Shown: positions 7,249-15,680 of the stretch, piece by piece
How the letters are laid out: each line of letters begins with the position of its first letter
Numbering within the stretch: position 1 is the first letter of the stretch
Program-made: the position numbers and the translations under genes
DNA from: Clostridia bacterium
Lineage (GTDB): Bacteria; Bacillota; Clostridia; Christensenellales; UBA1242
DNA length: 64,000 bases
Assembly: GCA_017453125.1 (NCBI GenBank)
Contig: JAFTKS010000004.1
Span: 1 to 64,000, forward strand
Reading direction: 5' to 3'
Notes under the pieces: model-generated
What the model saw: only the letters and a program-made list of their open reading frames with translations
The model's database searches: none
Told to the model about the DNA's origin: nothing

Positions 7249-7785
7249 ATGAAAAACGTAATCATTATTTCTTCAACACCAAGAGTTGGAGGTAATTCAG
7301 AAGTTCTTTCAAACGAATTTGCACGAGGTGCAAAAGATGCTGGGCACAATGTTGAAGTTATTCAATTAAGAGACCTCAATTTAAAATATTGTGTTGGTTG
7401 CTATGCGTGTCACTCAACCGGTAAATGCATTCACAACGACGGAATGAATGAGATTAGTGAAAAATTATTAAACGCCGACGTTATCGTATTTGCAACGCCT
7501 GTATACTTCTATTCTATGAGTGGACAACTGAAGGTATTTATAGACAGACTAGTTCCTCACTACACAAAAATATCCGCAGACATTTACTTAATAGCAACTC
7601 AATGGGACGCATATGAAGAAAATATGGAAAACACTTTCAATGCCATAAGAGGTTGTACTGCCGATTGTTTTGAAAACTGCCAAGAAAAAGGTGTAATCTA
7701 CGGAGTAGGACTCAACAACATTGGGGACGCACAAAAAAACCAAGAATATATGTCACAAGCATACACAATGGGCAAAAATGTTTAA
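7249..7785 (+). CDS. Flavodoxin-like NADPH-dependent FMN reductase
   Basis: 178 residues. The N-terminal MKNVIIISSTPRVGGNSEVL is the phosphate-binding loop of the flavodoxin-like fold; TPVYFYSMSGQLKVFIDR is the second flavin-contact motif of the NADPH-dependent FMN reductase family. A cysteine pair with a nearby Cys (CVGCYACHSTGKC, about 42-54) resembles the Cys-rich segment of iron-sulfur flavoproteins. It starts two bases after the aldo/keto reductase frame, with GGAGAT before the ATG, so the two form an operon and may have served as a redox pair. A strong bidirectional terminator follows. Confidence 0.85.
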   Translation: MKNVIIISSTPRVGGNSEVLSNEFARGAKDAGHNVEVIQLRDLNLKYCVGCYACHSTGKCIHNDGMNEISEKLLNADVIVFATPVYFYSMSGQLKVFIDRLVPHYTKISADIYLIATQWDAYEENMENTFNAIRGCTADCFENCQEKGVIYGVGLNNIGDAQKNQEYMSQAYTMGKNV

Positions 7786-7828
7786 TAAGCAAAATAAAAA
7801 ATTTTACAATTAACAACTATATAAAATA

Positions 7829-7867
7829 CATAAAATAAGTGCAAGGAAACCCTTGCACTTATTTTTT
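7829..7867. terminator. Bidirectional terminator between the flavoprotein and TetR genes
   Basis: AAATAAGTGCAAGG, loop AAA, CCTTGCACTTATTT, with T-runs on both outer sides. It serves the rightward flavoprotein operon and the leftward TetR gene ending at 7881. Confidence 0.85.
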
Positions 7868-7880
7868 CATCTCTTTTAAT

Positions 7881-8420
7881 TTAAGTTCTATTACTATATT
7901 CTTTCAATAGTAATTTTGCCATTTGTTCAGGAGACTCTTTACAATCTCTTTCTAACCAAAGTCTACAGATTTCTTTTATCCCTGCACCAAAGAAACTTGC
8001 CCTATATTGCAGTTCTACATCATCAGCAGCAACTTTCAACCTTTTATCTTTAATATTAGTAAGAATTTTTGACTTTGTATTTATTTCTGCCAAAGTAGCA
8101 TACGGTATACTCAAAAAAGCCTTATAAAAAAGTTTATTTTTCTTAACAAAAGAAAACATTTCGACAAAAGCCTCGTGCGTCTGTCTAAGGCCATAGTCAA
8201 AAATCATTGCGGTACCTGTTGCAAATCTTGCCTCAATTTTCACAATCAAATCATTAATATCATCATAGTGAGCATAAAAAGTACTTCTATTAATTCCCGC
8301 ATTTTCACAAATTTGACTTATTGTTATGTCTTCATATTTATGATTCAGTATTAATGTTAGAAATATAGTTTCTATTTTTTCACTACTTGTTTTGTATCTT
8401 TTATTGTTTTTTGTATTCAT
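7881..8420 (-). CDS. TetR-family regulator (DhaS-type C-terminus)
   Basis: 179 residues. Residues of about 14-60 form the TetR helix-turn-helix (ITISQICENAGINRSTFYAHYDD). The C-terminal part, ending with FFGAGIKEICRLWLERDCKESPEQMA, is of the type seen in DhaS-like TetR proteins, a group often annotated TetR_C_8. It is divergent from the small coiled-coil gene and the two ABC transporters (8591-12451), and an inverted repeat lies just before its start. I infer that it represses itself and that transporter operon. The ligand is unknown. Confidence 0.85.
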   Translation of the reverse strand: MNTKNNKRYKTSSEKIETIFLTLILNHKYEDITISQICENAGINRSTFYAHYDDINDLIVKIEARFATGTAMIFDYGLRQTHEAFVEMFSFVKKNKLFYKAFLSIPYATLAEINTKSKILTNIKDKRLKVAADDVELQYRASFFGAGIKEICRLWLERDCKESPEQMAKLLLKEYSNRT

Positions 8421-8429
8421 AAATCCCTC

Positions 8430-8457
8430 TTAAACAATTAATCCAACAGTTGTTTGA
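8430..8457. promoter_or_regulatory. Candidate TetR operator
   Basis: TTAAACAA and TTGTTTGA flank a 12-base centre, giving an inverted repeat ten bases before the TetR start codon and within the divergent intergenic region. Confidence 0.5.
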
Positions 8458-8590
8458 TTTTTGTCGTATGTTGATTTCTTGTTATAGTTGTAAGAACATT
8501 TTGATTATATTATAATTTTATTAATTGGTCAAGTGTTGGAATAATGCTGGCTAAAACATTAAATTAATCAATAAAATGGAGAATTAAATT

Positions 8591-8917
8591 ATGGCAGAAA
8601 AGAAAGATAATTTTTTTAAAAAAGCATTTAAGGATATGGCTGAAAACACAAAAGCTCAGCACGAAGTAGACAAAGCAAATTTTGCTGCAGCAAAAGCAGA
8701 AGCAAAGGCAAACTTTGAAGAAAATAGAGGATCTAATACTTGGAAAAAAGCAAAAGCAATTGGCAAACAATCTTGGGACGATGCACATATGAGTCCTGCC
8801 GAAAGAACTGCAAAAGTTCGCGCCGAGCAAGCAAAACAAATTGAAGAGGCAAATGCAAGAATAGAGGCTGCAAATGCAAGATATGAAGCTGCAAAAGTAG
8901 AAAAAAAGAAAAAATAA
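8591..8917 (+). CDS. Small Ala/Lys/Glu-rich coiled-coil protein
   Basis: 108 residues, very rich in Ala, Lys and Glu, with a C-terminal heptad-like helix (QIEEANARIEAANARYEAAKVEKKKK shown in part: EEANARIEAANARYEAAK). No signal peptide or membrane helix is visible, so it should be cytoplasmic. GGAG lies about nine bases before the ATG. It is the first gene after the TetR divergent promoter and 75 bases ahead of two ABC transporter pairs, with a 12-bp hairpin in between. I do not recognise the family. It may be an accessory protein of the transporters. Confidence 0.7.
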   Translation: MAEKKDNFFKKAFKDMAENTKAQHEVDKANFAAAKAEAKANFEENRGSNTWKKAKAIGKQSWDDAHMSPAERTAKVRAEQAKQIEEANARIEAANARYEAAKVEKKKK

Positions 8918-8930
8918 ATTATAAAAAAAA

Positions 8931-8974
8931 TAATATAAGTTGTCGTCAATTAATATGGTCGCCAACTTATATTA
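8931..8974 (+). repeat. 12-bp perfect hairpin between the coiled-coil gene and the first ABC gene
   Basis: TAATATAAGTTG (8931-8942) pairs with CAACTTATATTA (8963-8974). No T-run follows, so it is not a standard terminator. It may be an RNA processing or stability element, or an operator, that sets the ratio between the small protein and the transporters. Confidence 0.55.
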
Positions 8975-8992
8975 TACAAATAGGAGTCTTTT

Positions 8993-9892
8993 ATGAACGC
9001 AATAGAAATAAAAGGTCTGAAGAAGTCTTTTCGTGGAATGTACGCACTCAATGGACTTGATATGACCGTTCCTGTTGGATCTATTTATGGATTCATTGGA
9101 GAAAACGGAAGCGGAAAATCCACTACCGAAAAACTCATTTGTGGACATCTTGTAAAAGATTGTGGCGACATCAAACTTTTTGGCAAAGATTATACAGATG
9201 CGGGCATCAGAGTTAAAGTTGGTGCATTAATTGAAAATGCTGTATGCTTTCCTGGTTCTAGTATTTATATGAATCTAAAAATGCAATGTCTAAATCTTGG
9301 CATACAAAATAGCGAAGAAGAAATCTCGAGAGTTCTTAAAATTGTTCGAATGGAAGAACATAGAGAGCTAAAATTCAAAAAATGTTCTCTTGGAATGAAA
9401 CAAAGAGTCGGCATTGCAATGGCACTACTTGGAAGTCCTGCCCTACTTATATTGGACGAGCCAATTAATGGGCTGGATACAGACGGAATGAAGATTATGA
9501 GAGAGATATTGACAGATATTACTAAGAATTACAATTGTACCGTCCTTATTTCTTCACATATTCTTGGAGAACTAGAAAAAATTGCTACCCATTACGGAAT
9601 TATCCGAGGAGGCAAAATGATTCAAGAATTAACCGCCAAAGAAATGGAAAGCCGTGCACGTGTTTTTGTTTCAATCAAAACACAAAAAATGCAAGACGCT
9701 CTCAAAGTTTTACAAAAAAAGTACAGCAATGTTCGCCTAGAAGATGATTATATTAGAGTATATGACGAAGAAGACACGGAAGGCATAATTAAATATTTAA
9801 TTGAAAATGGGCATATTGCCAATGAAATAAAGAAGAACAAAGTCGGACTAGAAGAATATTATATAGAATTAATGTCAAAGAAGGAGGAATAG
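8993..9892 (+). CDS. ABC transporter ATP-binding protein, BcrA type (copy 1)
   Basis: 299 residues. Walker A is GENGSGKST (about 36-44), the signature is CSLGMKQR (the SLGMKQR form usual in BcrA/lantibiotic-immunity ATPases), Walker B is LLILDEPINGLD, and the H-loop is SSHIL. A C-terminal extension of about 85 residues follows the nucleotide-binding domain, as in this subfamily. It pairs with the permease that starts four bases after its stop. Such exporters usually remove peptide antibiotics or handle cell-envelope stress. It is a close paralogue of 10738-11646. Confidence 0.9.
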   Translation: MNAIEIKGLKKSFRGMYALNGLDMTVPVGSIYGFIGENGSGKSTTEKLICGHLVKDCGDIKLFGKDYTDAGIRVKVGALIENAVCFPGSSIYMNLKMQCLNLGIQNSEEEISRVLKIVRMEEHRELKFKKCSLGMKQRVGIAMALLGSPALLILDEPINGLDTDGMKIMREILTDITKNYNCTVLISSHILGELEKIATHYGIIRGGKMIQELTAKEMESRARVFVSIKTQKMQDALKVLQKKYSNVRLEDDYIRVYDEEDTEGIIKYLIENGHIANEIKKNKVGLEEYYIELMSKKEE

Positions 9893-9896
9893 AGAT

Positions 9897-10724
9897 ATGG
9901 AACAAAAATCTGAATTAAATTTTGAATCCCCTACTTTTCTGACTAGAATAAAAGGAATGTTAAGTGTAGACTTCTATAGATTATTCCACACTCCATTATT
10001 TTACATTTTCTTAGCAATAGCCGCAATTATTCCTGCTATGATACTTGGTATGACTAGTATTGAGAATCCTCAAGGCGTTGTTGAGCCTCTTTATACAAAC
10101 ACTTGGCAAGTAATCGCAGCAGAAAGCCCGTTATATATTGTTTCCAATATCGCCGAATACGCTAATATGAATATGGTATTTATTTTTGGCGGTATAATGG
10201 TATCTATCTTTATCGGCCACGATTACAAAAGCGGTTATGTTAAACAATTATTTACTACACATCCAAAAAAGCAAGACTATATGATGAGCAAAACAGTCAT
10301 TTGTGCATTTGCAATGGCTTGTATGTGCATTACATATTTATTTGGAACGATTCTATCTGGACTCTTTGTGGGAGCATCTTTTAGTGTTAATGTAGGTTCT
10401 CTTATTTGTGCAATTCTAGGTAAAATAATAATGAGCTTAGGTTGGGCTAGTTTATATGTTTTCTTAAATATTATTTTTAGAAAATATTTTGCTATTTCAA
10501 TCGCTTCATCGTTCTTTTTCGGAACAGGCATTCTAATCATAGGGGCTGCAGCGATTCTTGGAAATTCAGGAATCTTGAATATATTCTTGTATGGTTCATC
10601 AGTTTATGCTTGCCTATCTAGTAATATTCTAACAATAATCACGTGTTTAATTGTTTCAATCTCTTGGTCGGTTATATACAACATACTAGGAACACATATT
10701 TTAAATAAAAGTGATGTGTACTAA
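9897..10724 (+). CDS. ABC-2 type permease (copy 1)
   Basis: 275 residues with about six membrane helices. A cytoplasmic opening (FLTRIKGMLSVDFYRLFHTPLFYIF in part: RIKGMLSVDFYRLFHTP) precedes the first helix, and a central SIFIGHDYKSGYVKQLF is typical of BcrB-like permeases, where it contacts the ATPase. It starts four bases after the copy 1 ATPase gene, with a GGAGG site before the ATG, and should form the transmembrane half of that exporter. A second ATPase gene starts 13 bases after its stop. Confidence 0.85.
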   Translation: MEQKSELNFESPTFLTRIKGMLSVDFYRLFHTPLFYIFLAIAAIIPAMILGMTSIENPQGVVEPLYTNTWQVIAAESPLYIVSNIAEYANMNMVFIFGGIMVSIFIGHDYKSGYVKQLFTTHPKKQDYMMSKTVICAFAMACMCITYLFGTILSGLFVGASFSVNVGSLICAILGKIIMSLGWASLYVFLNIIFRKYFAISIASSFFFGTGILIIGAAAILGNSGILNIFLYGSSVYACLSSNILTIITCLIVSISWSVIYNILGTHILNKSDVY

Positions 10725-10737
10725 AAGGAGATGGCAA

Positions 10738-11646
10738 ATGAACGCAATAGAAATTAAAAATTTAACAAAAAATTACGGCGAAAAACAAGCATTGTCTGGA
10801 TTAACAATGACAGTACCAATGGGATCTATTTATGGATTTATCGGAGAAAATGGTAGCGGAAAATCCACTACTGAAAAAATAATATGTGGACTTCTTCACC
10901 CCACTAGTGGACAAGTTAAATTATATGACAAAGATTATACAGACATAGACATTAGAGCAAGTATTGGAGTTTTGATAGAATCCCCTGGTTGTTATCCAAA
11001 TTATAGTGTTTGGAACAACATTATGTTACAAGCAACAAATTTGCATCTTGACAACAAAGAAGATGAGGTTCGAAAAGTTCTTAAATTGGTTAGAATGGAA
11101 GGAGCAGCATCAAACAAATTCAAAAACTGCTCGCTTGGAATGAAACAGAGGATTGGCATTGCTATGGCACTTCTTGGAAATCCAAAGCTACTTGTATTAG
11201 ATGAGCCTATCAATGGTCTTGATGCTGACGGAATGAGAATTATGCGAGAAATATTAACAGATATTACAAAAGACCAAAAATGTACTATTCTAATATCTTC
11301 ACATATACTAGGCGAACTTGAAAAAATTGCCACTCATTATGGAATAATTCGAGGTGGCAAAATGATTGTTGAAATGACAGCCGACGAACTCGATAAAAGC
11401 TGTCCTACTTTCATTGCTCTTAAATCAAAAAATATGACCAAAACAAAGGAACTTTTATCCAAAAAATATTCTAAAGTCCTTGAAGACGAACAAAAAGAAT
11501 ATCTACGTGTTTATGACGCACAAAAGGCCGAAGATGTCGTTAAATATTTGTACGACAATCAAATAATTGTCACTGAAATCAAAACAGACAAAATTGGACT
11601 TGAAGAGTATTATATCAACCTAATGAATAACAAGGAGGTTAAATAA
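10738..11646 (+). CDS. ABC transporter ATP-binding protein, BcrA type (copy 2)
   Basis: 302 residues from the ATG at 10738, chosen because AAGGAG lies eight bases before it and because MNAIEIK matches the start of copy 1; an ATG at 10711 would overlap the permease. Walker A GENGSGKST, signature CSLGMKQR, Walker B LLVLDEPINGLD and H-loop SSHIL are all present. The protein is very close to copy 1 through most of its length, so the ATPase-permease pair was duplicated in tandem. It ends one base before the copy 2 permease gene. Confidence 0.9.
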   Translation: MNAIEIKNLTKNYGEKQALSGLTMTVPMGSIYGFIGENGSGKSTTEKIICGLLHPTSGQVKLYDKDYTDIDIRASIGVLIESPGCYPNYSVWNNIMLQATNLHLDNKEDEVRKVLKLVRMEGAASNKFKNCSLGMKQRIGIAMALLGNPKLLVLDEPINGLDADGMRIMREILTDITKDQKCTILISSHILGELEKIATHYGIIRGGKMIVEMTADELDKSCPTFIALKSKNMTKTKELLSKKYSKVLEDEQKEYLRVYDAQKAEDVVKYLYDNQIIVTEIKTDKIGLEEYYINLMNNKEVK

Positions 11647-11647
11647 T

Positions 11648-12451
11648 ATGAATATCAAATTTGAAAAGAATACTTTTGAAAAAAGAATAAAAAGTATGCT
11701 TGCTGTTGACTTCAGAAGAATGTTTACCTCTCCACTATTTTACTTGATGGTCGGAATTTCATTAGTTATACCAATCTTAATTCTTGTTATGACAACAATG
11801 ATGGATGGCTCTGTTTCAGTCAACCCCCAAACTGGAGAAGAAACCATTATGGAAGGATTCAAAAACGTTTGGCAAATAATTGGCTCAATAAGTGGAGATA
11901 GTTCTACTATGAGTATGGATATAACTAGTATGTGTAATATTAATATGATGTTCTTTTTAATCGCAGTTTTTGTTTGCATATTTGTTTCAGACGATTTTAG
12001 AAGCGGATACTCGAAGAATTTATTCACTGTCAGAGCCAATAAAACAGATTACATAATTTCAAAATCCATAGTAGGCTTTATAGCAGGTGCAAGTATGCTT
12101 ATTGCATTCTTTATAGGAGCAATGCTAGGAGGCGCATTCTCTGGTCTCACTTTTGCCTTAGAATCAGTAACCATTGGAAACATCGTTATGAGTATGCTAT
12201 CTAAAATATTCTTAGTCTCAATATTCTCTTCTATATATCTACTTGCTAGCGTAATCGCAAAACAAAGATTATGGATGTCCCTTCTTATCTCCTTTGGAAT
12301 CGGAATGCTATTCTTTACAATGATTCCAATCATAACTCCTCTAAACGCAGGAATAATGAATGTTATACTTTGTCTTGTTGGCGGAGGACTATTCGCCTTT
12401 GGAATTGGAGTCGGTAGTTACTTTATTCTAAAGAAAACAAACATACTTTAA
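11648..12451 (+). CDS. ABC-2 type permease (copy 2)
   Basis: 267 residues with six predicted membrane helices. It opens with RIKSMLAVDFRRMFTSPLF, parallel to copy 1, and has the matching SDDFRSGYSKNLF segment after the second helix. It diverges more from copy 1 than the ATPases do, so the two exporters may have different substrates or form mixed complexes. It is the last gene of the operon; a terminator follows at 12461. Confidence 0.85.
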   Translation: MNIKFEKNTFEKRIKSMLAVDFRRMFTSPLFYLMVGISLVIPILILVMTTMMDGSVSVNPQTGEETIMEGFKNVWQIIGSISGDSSTMSMDITSMCNINMMFFLIAVFVCIFVSDDFRSGYSKNLFTVRANKTDYIISKSIVGFIAGASMLIAFFIGAMLGGAFSGLTFALESVTIGNIVMSMLSKIFLVSIFSSIYLLASVIAKQRLWMSLLISFGIGMLFFTMIPIITPLNAGIMNVILCLVGGGLFAFGIGVGSYFILKKTNIL

Positions 12452-12460
12452 TAAAATAAA

Positions 12461-12491
12461 AAATAAGCGACAGAATATCGCTTATTTTTTT
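12461..12491 (+). terminator. Terminator of the ABC transporter operon
   Basis: AAATAAGCGA, loop CAGAATA, TCGCTTATTT and further T, ten bases after the last permease stop. Confidence 0.85.
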
Positions 12492-12627
12492 AGGTCACAA
12501 AACAAAAAGTTTTGAATCATAAAAATTCAAGTATAATACACCTAAAAATGCTTAACAACTTAAAAAAAGAGACACTAATTATTTGACCAAATATTGTTAA
12601 TATGCGATAATAAATTAAGGTGTCATC

Positions 12628-13959
12628 GTGAGAAAAACTAAAAAAATCCTTAACAATTTAATAAATAATTATATTATCGAAAATAATATCGATAATACTT
12701 TTGATAAGACTATAATAAAATATGCAGCTCCATCTCTTATCTTATATACAAAATGGATACTTGAAGATGCCAAAAAGCGAAATTATGATAGGCTATATTT
12801 TTTAATGCGTGATGGAAAAATCTTAATGGAAATTGCCAAAATAATTTCCCCCGCACTAGATTGCAACAATATTGAAAAAACTCTAGTTTATTGCTCACGA
12901 AACTCCCTCAGACAAGCTTGTTACCATATCAATGAAGAACATTTGGACCTGCTCTTTTTATTTCTTCCTAACCGAACTCTTAATGACGTACTTTTAAGAT
13001 TATTCAGTGAAAAAGAATTACAGGAATTTAAGGAGTTATCCAATCTTTCTGATGAGGATTTTTCAAAACAACTTACCAGATCAGAGCTGTCAACACTTCA
13101 AAATCAAATTGTAAATAATCCAGAATGTATGGAATGTATTAACAAAAAATCAAAAGAAGTTTTTGAATGCTGTATTGGTTACCTTGAAGACTGCGGATTC
13201 TTTGAAAAAGATAAAAAATACGCCCTAGTAGATACTGGCTGGAATGGAACTATGCTTAGAAGCCTACAAGAAATTGTAAAAACAAAAACAGACACAAAAC
13301 TCAACGAATATTTCTATGGAATGTTCTCAATCCCAAAAGATATTGACAAAGAAAACTGCCACACTTTTGCATTTAGTCCACAAAAAAACAAGAGCAACAA
13401 AATAAACTTTAACAATAACCTATTTGAATGTTTTTGCGGAGACTATAGCGGAACAACGTTAAGCTTTGTAAAAGAAAAAGGCAAATGCGTTCCCCTTTTG
13501 GCAACTCCAAACACTACAAATAAAGAAACATATTTAAGACAACAAGAAATCATTATAGGCTTTACAGAATATTTAGTTAAAAATATAAATATTTCTCTCT
13601 TAAACAACTCATATGCCCCAAAATTACTTAAAAAAATATCCTGCCACCCATCATACGATGAAGCTATGGCTCTTAATATTTATAAATTTAATGAAGACAC
13701 TACTGAATATAATCTTACTACACTATCAATCAAGGCAACGTCAAAACAATTTTTAACTATGGGTTTTATAGGTAAAATTTTCATCAAACTTAAATTAATG
13801 AAAAGACATTATTGTCCTACCTATTGGTTTTTTGGAACATTAAAGATTTCCGACGTTAAATTTAAATGGTTCCATAGACTAAATTATAATTTGCTAAATC
13901 ATCTTGTAACACACTCATTTCTACGATTTCTTTATACTAAAAGAAAAGTTAAAAAGTAA
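12628..13959 (+). CDS. COG5610-like HAD-type protein of surface-glycan loci
   Basis: 443 residues from a GTG at 12628 with TAAGGTG before it. Residues of about 53-95 (YDRLYFLMRDGKILMEIAK, then VYCSRNSLR) and about 196-210 (ALVDTGWNGTML) match a family commonly found inside capsule and O-antigen clusters and classed as predicted HAD-superfamily hydrolases (COG5610). The biochemical role is not established. It is convergent with a Wzm/Wzt-type polysaccharide exporter pair (14027-15600), which supports a role in surface glycan assembly or modification. I see no signal peptide. Codon choice is strongly A/T-ending. Confidence 0.6.
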   Translation: MRKTKKILNNLINNYIIENNIDNTFDKTIIKYAAPSLILYTKWILEDAKKRNYDRLYFLMRDGKILMEIAKIISPALDCNNIEKTLVYCSRNSLRQACYHINEEHLDLLFLFLPNRTLNDVLLRLFSEKELQEFKELSNLSDEDFSKQLTRSELSTLQNQIVNNPECMECINKKSKEVFECCIGYLEDCGFFEKDKKYALVDTGWNGTMLRSLQEIVKTKTDTKLNEYFYGMFSIPKDIDKENCHTFAFSPQKNKSNKINFNNNLFECFCGDYSGTTLSFVKEKGKCVPLLATPNTTNKETYLRQQEIIIGFTEYLVKNINISLLNNSYAPKLLKKISCHPSYDEAMALNIYKFNEDTTEYNLTTLSIKATSKQFLTMGFIGKIFIKLKLMKRHYCPTYWFFGTLKISDVKFKWFHRLNYNLLNHLVTHSFLRFLYTKRKVKK

Positions 13960-13996
13960 TAATAACAACACACATAAAACAATTTGCAAAATTATT

Positions 13997-14028
13997 AAAA
14001 AAGTCATCAGAAATCTGATGACTTTTTT
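13997..14028. terminator. Bidirectional terminator between the COG5610-like gene and the glycan exporter
   Basis: AAAAAAGTCATCAG, loop AAAT, CTGATGACTTTTTT. It serves both converging transcripts and touches the stop codon at 14027. Confidence 0.85.
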
Positions 14029-14818
14029 ATAATTTATTCATTTCTTTTATATATTCTGAGCAAACTTCGCTTGATTCTCCAAACCTATATATTTCGCCAT
14101 TCTTGAGCCAAGCTACCTTGTCGCAAAATTTCTTTACATCATTCATATTATGCGAAACTAAAATATACGTCGTTCCGTTATTTTTTAGTTCTTCAAGCTT
14201 TGCAAAGCATTTTTTCTGAAAGTTCATATCTCCAACTGACAAAACTTCGTCAACTATTAATATATCTGGATCTACGTCAATTGCTATAGAGAATCCTAGT
14301 CTAGCAAGCATTCCTGAAGAATAATTTTTTACAGGAACATTCATATATTCTCCTAGTTCTGCAAACTCAACAATACGATTATATTTTTCTTCCATTTGCT
14401 TACGATTAAATCCTAGCATTGCACCATTCAAGAAAACATTCTCTTTTCCTGTTGCCATCATATCAAAGCCTGCACCCAAATTGATAAGAGGGGCAATCGT
14501 TCCATTAGTTTGAATAGTGCCTGTTGTTGGTTCCATAACCCCTGCAATCAACTTTAGAAGTGTGCTTTTGCCAGCGCCATTACACCCAATAAGACCCAAA
14601 CTTTCGCCTTTATTAAGGCTTATATTAATATCTTTTAGAACCCAGAATTTATTATATCTTAGCTGTCTTTTTACAAGTTTTATAAATAATTCCTTGATGT
14701 TATCTACTTTTTCCGACGGCAAATTATATTGCATAGAAACAGACTCAACTTCAAGAACCTTATCTTTATTTATCCTTTTTTTGCTTTTTTTAGTTTTTTT
14801 CAACTCAAAAACTCCCAT
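14027..14818 (-). CDS. Polysaccharide/teichoic acid ABC exporter, ATP-binding subunit (TagH/Wzt type)
   Basis: 263 residues. Walker A is GCNGAGKST, the signature region is NYSSGMLARLGFSIA (the YSSGM form typical of TagH, Wzt and KpsT), Walker B is ILIVDEVLSVGD, and the H-loop is VSHNM. An N-terminal extension of about 45 residues (EVESVSMQYNLPSEKVDNIKE in part) and the WVLKDINISLNKGE segment are usual in the family. It lacks the long C-terminal carbohydrate-binding domain of some Wzt proteins. Its ATG overlaps the stop of the permease gene by one base, so the two are translated together. Confidence 0.9.
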   Translation of the reverse strand: MGVFELKKTKKSKKRINKDKVLEVESVSMQYNLPSEKVDNIKELFIKLVKRQLRYNKFWVLKDINISLNKGESLGLIGCNGAGKSTLLKLIAGVMEPTTGTIQTNGTIAPLINLGAGFDMMATGKENVFLNGAMLGFNRKQMEEKYNRIVEFAELGEYMNVPVKNYSSGMLARLGFSIAIDVDPDILIVDEVLSVGDMNFQKKCFAKLEELKNNGTTYILVSHNMNDVKKFCDKVAWLKNGEIYRFGESSEVCSEYIKEMNKL

Positions 14819-15600
14819 TATATGTACAAAATAAATTTTTTCTTTGACGCATTAAATACAAGTGAACCGATACAAATTGAGACAATGCCACAACCAAATA
14901 TAATAACCCAATCAAGCAACTTTGGCACTTGTCCATACATAACAACATCTCTAAAGAATGTTACATAATGATACATTGGATTAAATCTTAAAATAGCTTG
15001 TAAGTTATCTGGCAAAACATTAGTTGTATAAAATATCGGAGTAAGATACATCCATAGTGTTACAAATATTGAATAGATATGCTGAACATCTCTAAAGAAC
15101 ACATACATTGCTGCCAAAAAATACGATATACCTAAAATAAACATTTGCAATGCGGGAATCATTAAAATTGACAACAATATTGTCCAATAAAAAGGTTGTC
15201 TTAGAATAAGCATAACAAGAATCAAGGCAACAAACGCAAAGCCAAAGTTAACTGAATTTGAAAGAAGAGATGTAATTGGAAAAATTTTCTGATGTATTTT
15301 TACACGAGTAAGCAATGAGTTGTTATCAACAATTGAAACCAATCCACAACAAGTTGAATTTCTAAACAAATCAAAAATAATAGTTCCAGCAAGCAAATAC
15401 ACAGGATAACACCCAATTTCGCCATTTCTATTAAATATATTTGAGAACACAAAAGAAAGTACTATCATATATAGCAATGGATTAAGCAATGTCCAAAGAG
15501 CACCAAGTACAGAATTCCTATATTGATTCTTTACATTTCTCTTTACCATCTCAGATAGCACATTTCTAGAACTATAAAATTTCCTTATGTCGTTTATCAT
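14818..15600 (-). CDS. Polysaccharide/teichoic acid ABC exporter, permease subunit (TagG/Wzm type)
   Basis: 260 residues, six predicted membrane helices. The amphipathic start MVKRNVKNQYRNSVLGALWTLLNPL (in part: QYRNSVLGALWTLLNPL) and the later MYLTPIFY and NPMYHYVTFFRD motifs are standard for the TagG/KpsM/Wzm family. It exports a lipid-linked glycan across the membrane with the ATPase encoded next. The pair is a two-gene operon running leftward. No glycosyltransferase cluster is attached here, so the glycan must be made elsewhere. Confidence 0.9.
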   Translation of the reverse strand: MINDIRKFYSSRNVLSEMVKRNVKNQYRNSVLGALWTLLNPLLYMIVLSFVFSNIFNRNGEIGCYPVYLLAGTIIFDLFRNSTCCGLVSIVDNNSLLTRVKIHQKIFPITSLLSNSVNFGFAFVALILVMLILRQPFYWTILLSILMIPALQMFILGISYFLAAMYVFFRDVQHIYSIFVTLWMYLTPIFYTTNVLPDNLQAILRFNPMYHYVTFFRDVVMYGQVPKLLDWVIIFGCGIVSICIGSLVFNASKKKFILYI

Positions 15601-15661
15601 TTCTACCTTCAGTCTTAAGCATGATATATTATTTTAACTTACAATTGTTCTATTTGTCAAA

Positions 15662-15679
15662 CAAATACCTATGTATTTG
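15662..15679 (-). terminator. Weak terminator after the aldehyde dehydrogenase gene
   Basis: CAAATAC, loop of four, GTATTTG, followed leftward by TTTG. It lies just after the stop at 15681; the T-run is poor. Confidence 0.4.
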
Positions 15680-15680
15680 A

